From assembly GCA_016647705.1 (NCBI GenBank), contig CM028327.1:8813726-8877725 (forward strand): a stretch of DNA of 64,000 nucleotides. The letters run 5' to 3'. A model generated the notes under the pieces. It had not been told where the DNA came from and did no database searches. It saw only the letters and a program-made list of their open reading frames with translations. This DNA is from Eucommia ulmoides. Its lineage: Eukaryota > Streptophyta > Magnoliopsida > Garryales > Eucommiaceae. Position numbers and translations under genes: made by a program. This document shows positions 1 to 12,057 of the stretch, piece by piece. Numbering within the stretch: position 1 is the stretch's first letter; each line of letters starts with the position of its first letter.

Positions 1-312
1 TAATCATCTCACTTCAGTTAAAAAATACCTATAAAGTCCCATGAAAAAAAAAATGAATGCAAGACAATTGACTTTTTGTCATTCAAAATTGCAAAGAGAT
101 ATTGATCTGGACTGAAGGAGGATGATCATGGAACTTCAGGATGTTATGCATTCAAATAGAGTTATTTAGAATAAATTAGATAATTTGACACTAAAAATAT
201 GTGACTATTTTTTAATTACCGTTACATACTATTCTTGTAGTGCAATAGGGACCAAAGTGAAAGGTGTCATGCATGCAAAATTAGATAATAAAAGATGAGA
301 AGAAGTGTGTAC

Positions 313-522
313 CCTAACGAAGCAATCATGGAAATGCATCCTAAGTAATTTAGCAGGCAGTGCTGAATTACTCATCACGTGTTTCAAAGTGATGTTTTGG
401 ACAATTTCCTCAGCTTTAGGACATGTTTTTTTGTAAAAATCTTTCTTCAAATCTCTGCCATCAGAGACTCCAAGGATTCCAAACACTACAATGGTGATCA
501 AGAAAAGCTTGAAGGCCTTCAT
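313..522 (-). CDS. Class III peroxidase, exon 1 only (gene continues beyond the left window edge)
   Basis: The exon encodes 70 residues: a hydrophobic signal peptide (about residues 1-22), the first conserved Cys (KKTCPKAEE), and the distal haem pocket [10 protein letters not shown] with catalytic Arg and His. It ends on a complete codon followed by a GT donor, exactly as exon 1 of the complete paralogue at 35215-37448; 61 of 70 residues agree by eye. Positions 1-312 resemble intron 1 of that paralogue, so exons 2-4 should lie off the window. I see no damage and read it as part of an intact gene rather than a pseudogene, although this cannot be proven here. Class III peroxidases are secreted haem enzymes that oxidise phenolics with H2O2 in the cell wall or vacuole. 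Confidence 0.88.
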
Positions 523-557
523 CCTCTCTCTCTCTCTAGCTTTCTCTCACTATGTGT

Positions 558-618
<61 letters not shown>

Positions 619-672
619 TGTTTTGTAGCTCTCTCACTTTCTCTCTCTTGCTCTCTCTCTCTCTCTAAACTG
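523..672. repeat. CT/AT microsatellite in the 5' leader of the partial peroxidase gene
   Basis: A run of CT dinucleotides, an AT run and a second CT run fill the interval between the start codon at 522 and the TATA-like box at 702-708. The same compound repeat lies at the same place in the paralogue (37449-37616), so it predates the duplication or is maintained in both leaders. Confidence 0.9.
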
Positions 673-701
673 TATATTTCATGAACATAATCAATGGATC
701 C

Positions 702-708
702 TTTTATA
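702..708 (-). promoter_or_regulatory. TATA box of the partial peroxidase gene
   Basis: On the minus strand this reads TATAAAA, about 180 bp upstream of the start codon. It is conserved in position and context (followed by GGATCC) with the box at 37650-37656 of the paralogue. Confidence 0.6.
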
Positions 709-1245
709 GAGAAAGCCTGTGCTCTATTTGACTTTTGTTGAGATTAAAAAGTGTTCATTTCACATGCATGAATATATTAAAAAAGAAAAACAGATAAGCT
801 ACATTATGAATAGTAAATAACAAATTTGGGATCCAGCAATTTAGGGGACTCATATAATTTTTGAAAAGTTGGGGTGGTGGGTGTAAATATTTTACCTTAG
901 ATAGATATAGATAAAGAGAACTACATACACCCTATCCTGGATAGGGATGAAAAAAAAAAAAAAATCGACTAGTAACCGAGAGAAATTGAATCCAGTTTTG
1001 AAACCGACTAAATGATTTGGTTGTGATTTTAGTTTTGAAATTAGCAACAGAAACGATTTTGGTTTTAATTTTGGTTTTGATTTTAGGATAGTAACCGCGA
1101 AACCAAACCACGAAACCGGCAAAATCAATATTTTAGATATATTTTTATTAGATATATACTCACTTTTTTATATATTTACAGTTTAATTATAGTTTAACTC
1201 CTAATATATATTCTAACAATTATGGTTACAATCGTTTATTTTAAC

Positions 1246-3218
1246 GATTAATTACACTTTATCTCCTATGCTATTTTGCACTTTTTATTCCTGCAGTATT
1301 CTCATCATCACTTTATCCCCCTTTGGTTAGGCTTTTATTGCACCTTACCTCCCTCGTTAAGACTTTACCCTCTGTAATTAGGCCTACATCAAAAGGTAGA
1401 GTGCAACAAAGCTTAACTACAGTTTTGTGACCAAATTGCCTTCTTCTCCCATGCTCAGGGCAATGACTCAATCAGCGAAAAATGAAGCAGAGTACCTTCA
1501 CCGCCTCATTTGATTTACACCTCTCCACACTACTCAGTTTCGATCGAATCAAACTCTCCCTTTCTTGGCTATGAATGACGATTGTAGAATTGAAAGATGA
1601 TCGAGAGATATCTCAGATCTAACTCACCAATTCCTGTTCTAGATCTAACTCACCGATTTTTTATCTGACTCACCAAACAACGCAGATCGCTGGAAGACAG
1701 GCACTACAAGATGAATTGGCCACCGAAGAATTAGAAATACTTATCGACGATCAACTTCTTTGGTGTCTAATGCTTTAGCACTTGATTCAACAATTTTCCT
1801 CTCAATTTCTTGAATTTGAGCTTGTTCTTCTAGATCTAGAACATCAAAACGATGTTCACCGCCTAAATTTCCATTGTTGCCCACTGCCTGGTTGTCGAGT
1901 ACCGTTCCTACCGCCCTCACTCTCTTAATCATCGCTAAATAGATCTGGTGTTTCCAATGCTTATTTCAACGGGGACTCATACCAAAATATTATTTTAGAA
2001 AACATGGTCATCTTGTTGGAAATTTTATATGGCAGGTTAAGGAGAAATTGAAGGTTGTTGACAACAGGGATGATGTTTCGATGCATCAAGAAAAAACTGA
2101 TAGTAATAATCGTGTGACTAAAATTGAGGGTCAAGTTATGGTTGCTGAAGAAGTTGGTGGAGTTGAGTGTAGTAGGGAGAGAACTTTTGTTGGTTCCCCT
2201 GATAATATATATTAATGCCTCAGAGACTCTTGGCCTGGGTAGGCGTTGACTTTTTTCCTCCCAAAAATCGAAAAGATTTAGTGAATATTATCTGTAACAA
2301 TTTTACTACCCATTCAAAGAAAAATTTGAGGAAAATTAGGATGAAATTAACCGAATGGCACAATTAGTGACAATGATCTCATATGTGAAATCACATTTTA
2401 CGATAAGAAATTATTGATTGTGCATAAGTTATTTTTTGAAGATTGGGTATAGAGTTAGAGGTTGGAAGAACTTTAGGCCTAAAGGACAATCTTATTGAAG
2501 GGGATTAATTCCATGAAAAAATATCGAAAAATGGTGTATAATGAGTACAAAAGTATCACTTGATTTTTGCTCGACTTTTGGGATCTGTACGGGCATTTAC
2601 TCCAACTCAATGGAATTACAGGGTTTTGGTTTAGGGCTTGTAATTTGGGTTTTGGTTTAGGGCTTGTAATTTGGGATTGGAGTTGGGTTGTTACTGTATT
2701 TTGAGGGAGCTTCTTTCTTTTTGAATTTTCAATTTGGAGCTGCTGAACTGTTGGTGATCTAGTCATTTTTTGACATCTACAAGTCAATTTGTGGAAGAAA
2801 AAGGCTCCTTTGATAGCCAATCCAGTGGTGAAGGAGGTGAGAGACAATTTTGTTTCGGATGAGGGAATCAAAAACTGTAATAGATTATTCTTAGAAGAAT
2901 TGAAAAAAGTTTTGGTAATAGGAAAGCATTTAGGGTGGATATTAGCAGGGATTGGGATGTTTTTGAGAAAGACAAGAAAGAGCAGAGCCAGAATATTGAG
3001 ACATAGTCTTGGGTTGGATTTGGTAGTTAGGTATTACTATTTGTCATTGGTGACTATAATTGGTTGGAGTAGTAGGGGTAGGGCTGATTATTGCAGGGAG
3101 ATGAGTTAATTCATAATTGGTTGGGTATTGGAAGCTTTGGTTTTTGAGATTGAACCAAGTTCATGTAAGCTTCATTCTTGGTTGTAACCTTTCTCATCAA
3201 TATATCCATTTGCTTATC

Positions 3219-3272
<54 letters not shown>

Positions 3273-3367
3273 GCTTAACCTCAGAAGAAAAAAAATGGTG
3301 ATGAAAATACCACAGGAAACAAAGTGCAAAACATCCTAACCACAGGGGGACAAAATATAATTAACCC
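1246..3367. mobile_element. Pack-MULE-like element with ~80-bp terminal inverted repeats, nested in the hAT element
   Basis: The first ~85 bp and last ~80 bp are inverted repeats of each other: TTTTGCACTTT, CCTG and GTATTnTCATCA appear in the same order on opposite strands. No clear 9-bp target duplication remains. The interior has short ORFs, for example 63 residues on the minus strand (1741-1932), acidic and probably helical, and 106 residues on the plus strand (2789-3109). I recognise neither. Captured gene pieces are possible but unproven. Confidence 0.6.
3222..3268 (+). repeat. 47-nt poly(A) tract, probable 3' end of a retrosequence
   Basis: An uninterrupted run of 47 A residues follows CATTTGCTTATCCAT. 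It sits inside the Pack-MULE-like element. A run this long at the end of a block with broken plus-strand reading frames suggests a truncated LINE or reverse-transcribed RNA tail. Confidence 0.6.
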
Positions 3368-3733
3368 TTATTTAATTATCGTTGTATTTTAATTATGGTT
3401 AGAAAGATTTATTATAACAATTAATAATAATGTGGTTTGGTTTGGTTTTTTGGAATTTATACCTTACATTTTAGTTATGTTTTGTTTATATATGAAAAAC
3501 GACGTCCGCAGTTTTGTGGTTTTGGTTTTGGTTATAAAATTAAAAAAATTTAAATAGTTTCACGGTTTTGGTTTTGTATAAATTTAAATGATTCGGTTTT
3601 AAACACCTTTAAAAATAACAACAATTTTAGTTGCGGTGGTTTTAGTTTAGTATATGTATAATGGTTCTGATTTTGATTTTGATTTTATATGAAACCATAC
3701 CAAAACCAAACCATTGACATCCCTAATCTTGGT

Positions 3734-5547
3734 TTCCTAGTTCATCTCCAAGGATCCGTTTGGTTGTGAAAATTATTTCAGAGGCATCAATTAAAATCTT
3801 AACTCATGCGGTCTATGTGCTATAGTAATTTTTTCAGAAATTCAAAATTATTTAAATAAATAAAAGTAACTATAATTTTTTCAATTAAAAAATTGCAGTA
3901 GTTGTTTTGAAATACAATGATTTTTCGACTTTTAACAATAATTTTGAACTTCTAAAAAAAATCACTCTAACGCGTGAGCGATAAAATTTTAATTTCCTCA
4001 AACTGTTGAAATATAATATTAATGTGTTTACATTAGATGATTAGAGTAATTTCGTACTTGGCGAGTTTTCCTATTTACCTAATCATATATATATATATAA
4101 ACAAGTTGAAATTACAAATTTCAAAGTCAACAAATTATATGTTAGAATCGATTCCTTAACCTCGTTTAAATTAATATAATAACATGATCAACGCACCAAA
4201 TAAATTCTCTATCTCACAAATTGTAGTAATTTTTATGGTATACAGTGACTTTTAAAATTTTGACAGTAATTTTGAACTTTTAAAAAAATTATTATAGTGT
4301 GTAAGCTTTATGAGTTAAAAAAATTTATTTCGTCAATTGTACATAAAAAAATCCTTAAATATAATATTAATGTGTTTACATTAGACTAATTTTGTACTTG
4401 GCGAGCTTTCCTATTTACCTAATTAATCATATATATATATATATATGAAAATAAAGTTGAAATTACGAATTTCAAAGTCAACAAATTATATTTTAGAATC
4501 GATTCCTTAAGCGCGTTTTAGTTAATATAACAACATGATCAATGCACCAATTAGATTCTCCAACTCATTAATATATATATTATAATGAGCTTCATTCACC
4601 AATAATTATGAATAAGCCTATTAGGGTTTATTTCCATGCACAGGCATGCAACTCTATTTTAATGCACATGCACGTGCAAGCCCATAATCGCGTTTTGCAA
4701 AAGCATGCACCTCTATTTTTATGTCATCTTTAGTGACTTTTTTTTTTTTTTTTACAAATTTTACTATTTTTTTATTATTATTTATGTGATTTTTTTTTTT
4801 ATTGAATTTGAGTATAAATAAATTTTTTTAGTGGTGCTTATTAATAAAATATTATTATATTAGAAAATATTTAACATTCATTGATATTTTACCCAATGTT
4901 AAAACTTTTCGGGTATAGGTGGTTATATCGAGTTTTAAATTTATAAAAATTAAAAATTAATAAATAATAAAAAAATTGAATATATATAAAATTAAAGGGT
5001 ATAAAATATAATTAAATTTAACCGATTGGCTAGCATTTTTTTCTCCTAAATATTTCATCAATTTATCACAACCATTCATTCCCCTCAAATTATTTAAAAT
5101 TGTTAATAATTTTGGATGAAAAATAGTGTGCATTCATCACGCGTCCTTCTAATAGGAATATTTTCATTACTTCATAACTCACAAATTTAAAACGTTTTTT
5201 TCTAACATTTTCCTAACAATGATTCAGCAAAAGAATGTGAGAGAGAAGTGTTGTTGTTACATGAAAATGTCTTAAGTTTAGCGGAGTGATGAAACCATAA
5301 AAATATCATCATTAAAAGGCCAAGAGTTGAGAACAACCATTTGTCCAAAATCATTAATAATATCTTCAATTTTGTGAGATTTAAACAAATATAAAACTTG
5401 AGAAATCAAATGTATAATTTAACAAACTTTAGGGTTTACACTAAATTCTAATTTGTAATTTAGACAAAACGTGATTTTATCCAACGCAAAAGCTAGTTTA
5501 ATTTGAGGCCACCTGGCCAACTTCTAAATGAAATGGGAAAATTTCAT
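3734..5547. repeat. Non-coding duplicated upstream block, copy A
   Basis: There is no credible gene. The block is AT-rich and aligns almost base for base with 38090-39797 of copy B (shared landmarks: GCGCGTTTTAGTTAATATAA, ATAATCGCGTTTTGCAAAAG). It is part of the tandem duplication. An internal near-repeat (about 4020-4160 and 4360-4500) is present only in copy A. Confidence 0.85.
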
Positions 5548-6189
5548 TGTTGGTCCTAAAAGTTTATGTGTAATGCCGAATTGGTCCTTCAAGTTTTTTA
5601 TTTACTCCAAAATTGTGAAAACATTTATCCCTTAATTCTAGTTAGACCTTTTTTATTTCCTAAATTTTGATTTTATCCTTCAATTCATTCCATCTTCACT
5701 CTCACTGCATTTCTTAAATTTGCACCAACATCATTTCTATTGATCTCGGGATTTTGATAGACAATTAAGTGTTGATATTTTTTGTGAAACTAATGAATTT
5801 ATTGAGTGTTTCAGTTTAAAGAGTTTCAATCAAGATATCATCATAAAGAAATTGTGAATGATGCAAAGATAGACATTAAGTGATTGAAGATTCCGAAAAA
5901 TCTAGGTGAAAACAACTCAAATTCATTTTTACTCTTAATTTATCCCGATTAGGATCACACACGACACAAATTAGATAATTGATATTTATGTGTGTTTATA
6001 ATATGATCTTAATTAAGTTCAATTATTTGCTTCAATGTGAAATTGAAAAAGAAAAATTGGCATAAGCAAGATTAGTGTTTAAAATTGATTAATAGTGTCA
6101 ATTCAGTTAACCGATAAAATAAATCGATTAAAGGGTCGAAAACGTTGAAGTTTTGGAGTTAAAATAATTTGAAAAAATGAGTTCCAGCA

Positions 6190-6520
6190 GTGATCGGTCA
6201 ACCGACCATGAAGGATCGGTCAACCGATGGCCGAGGGCTGGAAAATTGGAAATTCTCTGAATCGATCGGTCAACCGATCAAGGGAGATAGTCAACCGATG
6301 ACCGATAGTTGAACTCTCTATATCGATCGATCAACTGACCATCGATGATTGGTCAACTGACTAGGGCCGAAATTTGGCCTGAGTTTGCATCTTATATCGA
6401 TCGGTCAACTGACCCATGGGGATCGGTCAACCGACCGTTGTTTGAGAAATGGCTTGAGCTACAACCTGAAACGATCAGTCAACTAACGGCTTATGATCGG
6501 TCAACCAACTATGTTGTTTC
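6190..6520. repeat. Degenerate minisatellite of GATCGGTCAACCGA units
   Basis: Roughly ten copies of a 14-nt near-palindromic unit (GATCGGTCAACCGA and variants such as GATCGGTCAACTGA) occur in about 330 bp with irregular spacing. The homologous array lies at 40440-40760. The repeats keep one frame open by chance (6345-6557), giving a 70-residue ORF with repeated DRSTD/NRP words. I do not consider it a gene. Confidence 0.85.
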
Positions 6521-7983
6521 AAATTTTGAGAATTTTGAGGAACTATTCAAAAATTAGTCGTTAACTAGCCGTTTTTGGGATACTTGAGCGAGATATTGTA
6601 AAGATTTGGATATATTAATGATGTGATACACTTATTTTAATATCCCTATAGATATGATATACTTATTTTAAGTATTTCTCAATTAAGTCTATTTAATACT
6701 TCTTATCCTTTCGATTTGAGAATGGGAAATAATCTAGGGACTAAATTGAATGATTTAAAAGTCATATTTAAGTAAAATTGACGAATATTAAATGGTATTG
6801 ATATACGGGGTCTATATGTGTATTTAAGTGTCTTATCTTTTGGGAACTAGTCGTTAGAAGGCCTGTTTCAAGTCAGTTTATATTGACCTGCGTTTTTCAC
6901 ATATAAAATTATCATATCTATCAAGAACTTTTAGTTCGTGCTCTTTCTAAGAGTGATCATTCTGATATTATATCTAGAGATCAATTGTGAGTTCAATTGT
7001 TTGAGAAATTCTTGAAAAAAAACGTTAAGTATTTTAGCGTCACCGATCAAAGTTGTCTAGCGATTCAATTTTCATTCTTTCGTGGTATCCTGTTGAGATC
7101 TTTCTAAATTTTTATTCTTAATTATAAAGTTAAATTACTATTGATTGCCTAGTTGAAAGATCTTTTGTGAAATCATTTTTGAACTTTAAAGGCATAAAAA
7201 TTTCTCTTAAAACGATTTTTGTTATAATCTGATTACATGCTCAATTTTGTGCTACCGACACTTAATATAATCAAATATTGTATTCCTCACGTAAATTATA
7301 TCACTAGTAACTATCGGGACATTAATTGAGTTTAAATTGATTTGAGGTAGTAGAAGCTCCGAGTGGGAAGAAACTTATCGATTTTCATAATTGGTAAGTT
7401 TGTGAGGATTAGATACTATTGGAAGTATCTAGTTAGGGGTAGCAAGGGTTTCAATCTCTTCCAGTAAAAAGATTGAGATTTAATCTTTACCTAAGGTACA
7501 AAAAGGTTAGGTTACTATTTTTCCTTGAAAAGAGTTAAGCGTAATTCTTCCTGATTAGAATTAAAATTGTGTGAATTGTAATGGTTCCATCCTTATCGGT
7601 GAAAAGGAAGCTTGGAGTGTTTTGGTGAGGTTTGATTCTTTTCCTAAAGTATAAAAGAATTAGATTGGTCTTTAACTTGTTAAAAATATAAAGGTTCTTC
7701 CTCAGCCTGTAAAAAATAAATTATAAAGGTTGATTCGGAACTTGTAAAAGAATCATTGTATAAAGATTTGGTTTCTACCTGTTAAAGAAATTTAGTGGTT
7801 TAGTAGGTGCGAATCTCCGTGGGGCTCAGATGGCTGGATTAGCCAAGATTATCTTGGTAAACCAAGATATATCGTGGTGTACTGCATTATTGATTTATTT
7901 ATTTATTTGTTATTTGGGTGTTCACCTATATTTATACACTTTTTTTTTTCCAAAACGAACTCTTTATTGATGAATAGGAAAAA

Positions 7984-10900
7984 TTACAAACTTAGGCGGG
8001 GAAGACCCTTTTGATCTTCACAAACATTAGAAATTACGTCATGAGGTAAGGGACTACCTATAGGAAATAACAAAGGATTAGATGAAATAATGTTAGCAAG
8101 ACTATCAACAACAAACTTACATTCTCGATGAACATGAGAAATCTGAATGTCAAATGATAGAATCCAAAATCGAACTGTGTTCCAAAGATGGGCAATCGAC
8201 CAGATTGGACTATCCTTCTTGATAGAATAAATCAAAGCTAGCGAATCGCTTTCTACCAACAGAAGAAGCTGGCTCAAACGCAAAGCTTCACGAATCCCTA
8301 AGAACAGCTCGTGGAACTCAGCTAGGAAACTTGAACTAACAGTAAGGGGAGAGAAGAAAGTTCAACTAACAGCTCTATTACTGTCTCAAACAACAACACC
8401 ACAAGAAGACGTCATGGTCTCCTTCTTCAAAGCACCGTCCACATTAAGCTTGAAACTCCCCTCGGGCAGACGAGTCCAACGACAAATCAGCGGCCGACGA
8501 CGATTAGCCTACTTAATTGGACAACCCAACAAAACCAAATATTGAATCGCAAAAGATGATGAAATCGACTTAGATTTAGTTAAAGGGTTCAGCGCTTGAA
8601 CCCAGTTCCTAACTTTGAAAATGATCCATTTGTCAAACATGAAAATATTATCATAGAGAGCATGATTCCGATTCAGCCATATCTCCCAACAAATCAGCGA
8701 TAGAATCAACGTCCCTAATTTATGAAACTGAGAACTCTCTTTTAGTCTACTCCACCACAATTTAATACAGTGTATTAAAGGTTGAGGAATAAAATGAACA
8801 TTAAAAAATGAGCTAAAATACTGCTAAACCTTTGAAGCAACCTCACTTTCCAGAAAAAAATATTGGATATTTTCAGTGGATTGAAAGAAACAACATCGAC
8901 AACCCGACACCAAAAACACTCTTATTTTCTGGATGATATCATCAACTTCAAGTTTGTTCTTCAAAAGCCTCCACATGAAAATCTTAATCTTCAAAGGAAA
9001 TCGCATACTCTAAAGATTATAATAAAGATTAATCGGATTACCTCACTGCTAATAGCCCTCCAAGCAGATTTAATGGAAAAGACGCCATTATCGCTAAGAA
9101 GCCAAATGAGATAATCGGATTCCGATGACAAAACTGGGAGGGAGCCCTCCAAGAATTCTTGAGCATCATCTTCCAGATCTAGGGAGATCAATTCCTTATC
9201 CTGTAAGTAAATTTTAACAGAAAACAACGAGTTGGTAAAAAGGATATCATTAGCTAGGATACCAAGGCCCCAATCATCATGCCAAAAACTAGTTAGCTCG
9301 CCATTGCCAACTTTCCATCTCGATAAATGCATGAAAGTATTTTTCGTCGATAAAATATTTTTCCAAATTTTAGAACTCTTAATATGATTTGTCCACAATG
9401 ATAATGGGAGATAATTAGTGTTTTGGAGCGCATAAAATCACACCAGAAATAATTCTCTTTCAGTAGAAACCAAATCTGTTTGAGAGAAAAATCCAGCTTC
9501 ATATCCTTTAGATTATGAAGACCAAGATTGCCGGAAGAGGTATTTTGACAGATTTTAAGTCAAGCCACCCAGTGCCTTTTCTTACCTGAATTCGAGTGGC
9601 CTCAAAAGAATTTCGCAAACATAGATTCCATATCCTCCAGAATGTTATTATGAACACAAGTGGATGCCAAAAGATGAAGAGGAAATGAAGATAAAACATG
9701 CTTTAGAAGAACAAGTTTACCTCCACTAGATAGAAACTTATCCTTCCACCTATCGACTTTCTTAGACACTTTCTCTATAAGGCTAGCAAAGTGACTCGCT
9801 TTAAGATGACCATAGGTAAGGGGCACTCCAAGATAAGTACAAGAAAAAAACCCCTTGACTAAAATCTGTGGAAAGACCAATAGCCACGCGACGCGCATTG
9901 GGGCAGTTATGATGTAAATAGAAACTACTTTTCGGAGCACTCACAAGTTGACCAGAGGCTAATTGATACTCTTCAAGAACCTGCATTAAATTTCTAATAC
10001 TGCGAGAACTTCTGTTGCAAAAATGAGAGTATCATCTGCAAACATCAAATGAGAAACCAGAGGACAACGTCTTTCAGTTACAAAAGGTTGAACCTGGCCA
10101 TCTATCATGGAACGATAGATATTTCGACTAAGAACCTCTTGAGCCAAGATAAACAATTAAGGAGAAATAGGGTTGCCTTGACGCAATCCTCTAGAAGTAG
10201 GAAACCAGCCCTTATAGACCCCTAAAAATACCACTGAGAAATAAATCAAGTCAAAACAGATAGAAGCAGCAGCAATAAATCCCGAGTTGAAATCATATCG
10301 ATTAAGCACCTCAATTAAAAAGTTTTACTCGATTCAATCATATGCTTTAACCATATTGAGTTTGAGCATAACATTACGCCCACGAATATCCTTACCCAAA
10401 TCTTTGACAAGCTCGTGAGCTAGCCCAATAGGTTCGGCGATGGACCTGCCTTTAACAAAGCCATGTTGTTGAACAGAAATCAACTTGGGCAAAAGAGACA
10501 CCAGCCTAGTAGCTAACGCCTTTGAAAAGATTTTATAACAAATATTACATAAACTAATCGGACGAAAATCTTTAGAGAAGAAGGTTGAGACTTCTTTGGA
10601 ATAAGGACCAGTAAGGTACTAGAGAGAGCAGTATGAAGGGGATTTCCTTTAAGAAAATAATTAGCGCCTTCCCAAATATCTTTACCCACAATATCCCAGG
10701 AATATTGGAAAAACTTGAAAAGAGAGAATCCATACCTGGAGCATCACCAATGGGGATGGACCAAAGGGCATCTTTGATTTCCTCCATCGAGAAATAAGCC
10801 AATAACATAGCATTATCGATATTCGTAACAATGCGAGGGATGGAATCAAAGACAGTGTCAGAAAAAGGACACCTGGGCAATCGAGTATAAATCTTTGAAA

Positions 10901-12056
10901 TCAACCAAGCTCCTTACATCTTCATGGCGAATAGCAAACAAACAAAGAGAAGAGTTACGCATTTTAACGGATGTATGAAAGAATTTAGAATTGCTATCTC
11001 CCTTTGCTAGACAATGCTCTCGAGATTTTTATTTCCAATAGATTTTCTCTTTCTTAATAAGATTATTATATTCGATATTAGATTGATCAAGTACATCTGA
11101 TAAACTTTGAGACTAGTTGGTTTGAAGCATAGAATCATAAGCTTCCACCCTATCCTTCCAAGAATTTAACTCAACAAAAACGTTTCCAAAAGTTTGAGCA
11201 TTCCAAACTTTTAGAGCCGCCATCGTCGATTTGATGTTAAGACTTAAACGAATCAAAGGATTTTGATGAGAAGCCTTCCAAGCCAATTTAACCACGTCAA
11301 GAAATCCCTCATGCAACGTCCACATCCGTTGAAACCGAAATAGCTTCGGACCATTATATGAAAAAGAGGAAGAGTGAAGAATCAATGGGCGGTAGTCCGA
11401 ATTAATACGTTCCAAATGCTCAACCCGGCCATCGAAGGAATTACAAAACGTAGGCGATACCAAAATTCTATCCAACGAAGAATATTGTCGAGATAACCCT
11501 TTACGATTGTTACAAAAAGTAAAAGTTGACCCCATGAACGGGGGCCCACCAGCCCGGCTGAATTAACACATATATTAAACTCTTGCATGGCACTCCAAAA
11601 AGGGGGTTAAACGACCCAATTTCTCGGACATACTACAAACAACATTAAAATCTTCCCCCCAAATTATCGGAATAGAGACCGAGGTACTTGTAATGAGAAG
11701 ATCCTCCCAAAGAATTTTGCGTTCGATCTGATAGCAACTAGCATAAACCACCACAATCAAAAACTCCAAATTTAACCAACATAACTTACAAGCAATAAAT
11801 TGACGATGCGTACGAACAATTTGGACTTCCAGGTTATTCTTCAATAAAACCCAAATTTTGCCCGACTCACCTTGATTAGAGACTACGTTATGAAACTTGA
11901 TAGTTTTGTTTATTCTCCCCATGTTAGAATCACCAATCCATGGATCAATAACTTCGGCAAAGGAAACTTTCGAAGACTTCACTATTTATTTTAATCTAGC
12001 AAGGGTGCTCGGATTTTCGATACCCCTACAGTTCCAAAATAAAATGGAGTCAGACA
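7984..12056 (-). pseudogene. LINE ORF2 remnant: endonuclease, reverse transcriptase, zinc knuckle, RNase H
   Basis: The N-terminus MSDSILFWNCRGIENPS carries the WNCRG motif of the LINE apurinic-type endonuclease, followed by WGEDFNVV and SSLDRILVSPTF of the same domain (12056-11380). Reverse transcriptase is spread over about 10900-9600 in several frames; the catalytic box FADDTLIF is readable near 10030-10050 and YLGVPLTYGHLKASHF near 9810-9850. A zf-RVT-like segment (MRFPLKIKIFMWRLLKNKL, ~8950-9006) and an RNase H segment (VESDSLALIYSI, HVHRECKFVVDSLAN, 8283-8060) follow in the normal order. Multiple stops and frame changes make it non-functional. Confidence 0.9.
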
Positions 12057-12057
12057 T

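Larger units (their letters stand above)
942..3725. mobile_element. hAT (Ac/Ds-like) non-autonomous element with a nested insertion
   Basis: The left end is TAGGGATGAAA, which matches the Ac-type 11-bp terminal repeat, and the right end is its complement (CATCCCTA). The flanks ATCCTGGA (934-941) and ATCTTGGT (3726-3733) match at 6 of 8 positions, as expected of an old 8-bp target duplication, and copy B at about 38.09 kb shows the uninterrupted sequence. The ends carry repeats of the GGTTTTGGTTTTGG type. No transposase is present. Most of the interior (1246-3367) is a second, nested element. A short relative lies in opposite orientation at 37884-38061. Confidence 0.75.

Noticed and set aside
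313..522. Idea that the left-edge peroxidase is a truncated pseudogene
   Set aside because: Exon 1 is undamaged, its donor site is intact and the window ends inside the homologous intron 1. Missing exons are explained by the window edge.
379..684. Plus-strand ORFs over the peroxidase leaders (379-684, 37305-37616)
   Set aside because: They are antisense shadows of exon 1 and the CT/AT microsatellite.
6345..6557. 70-residue ORF, with an equivalent at 40595-40807 in the duplicate
   Set aside because: It is created by the GATCGGTCAACCGA minisatellite in a non-coding LTR-like block. Conservation between copies is explained by the duplication; no start context or exon signals support it.
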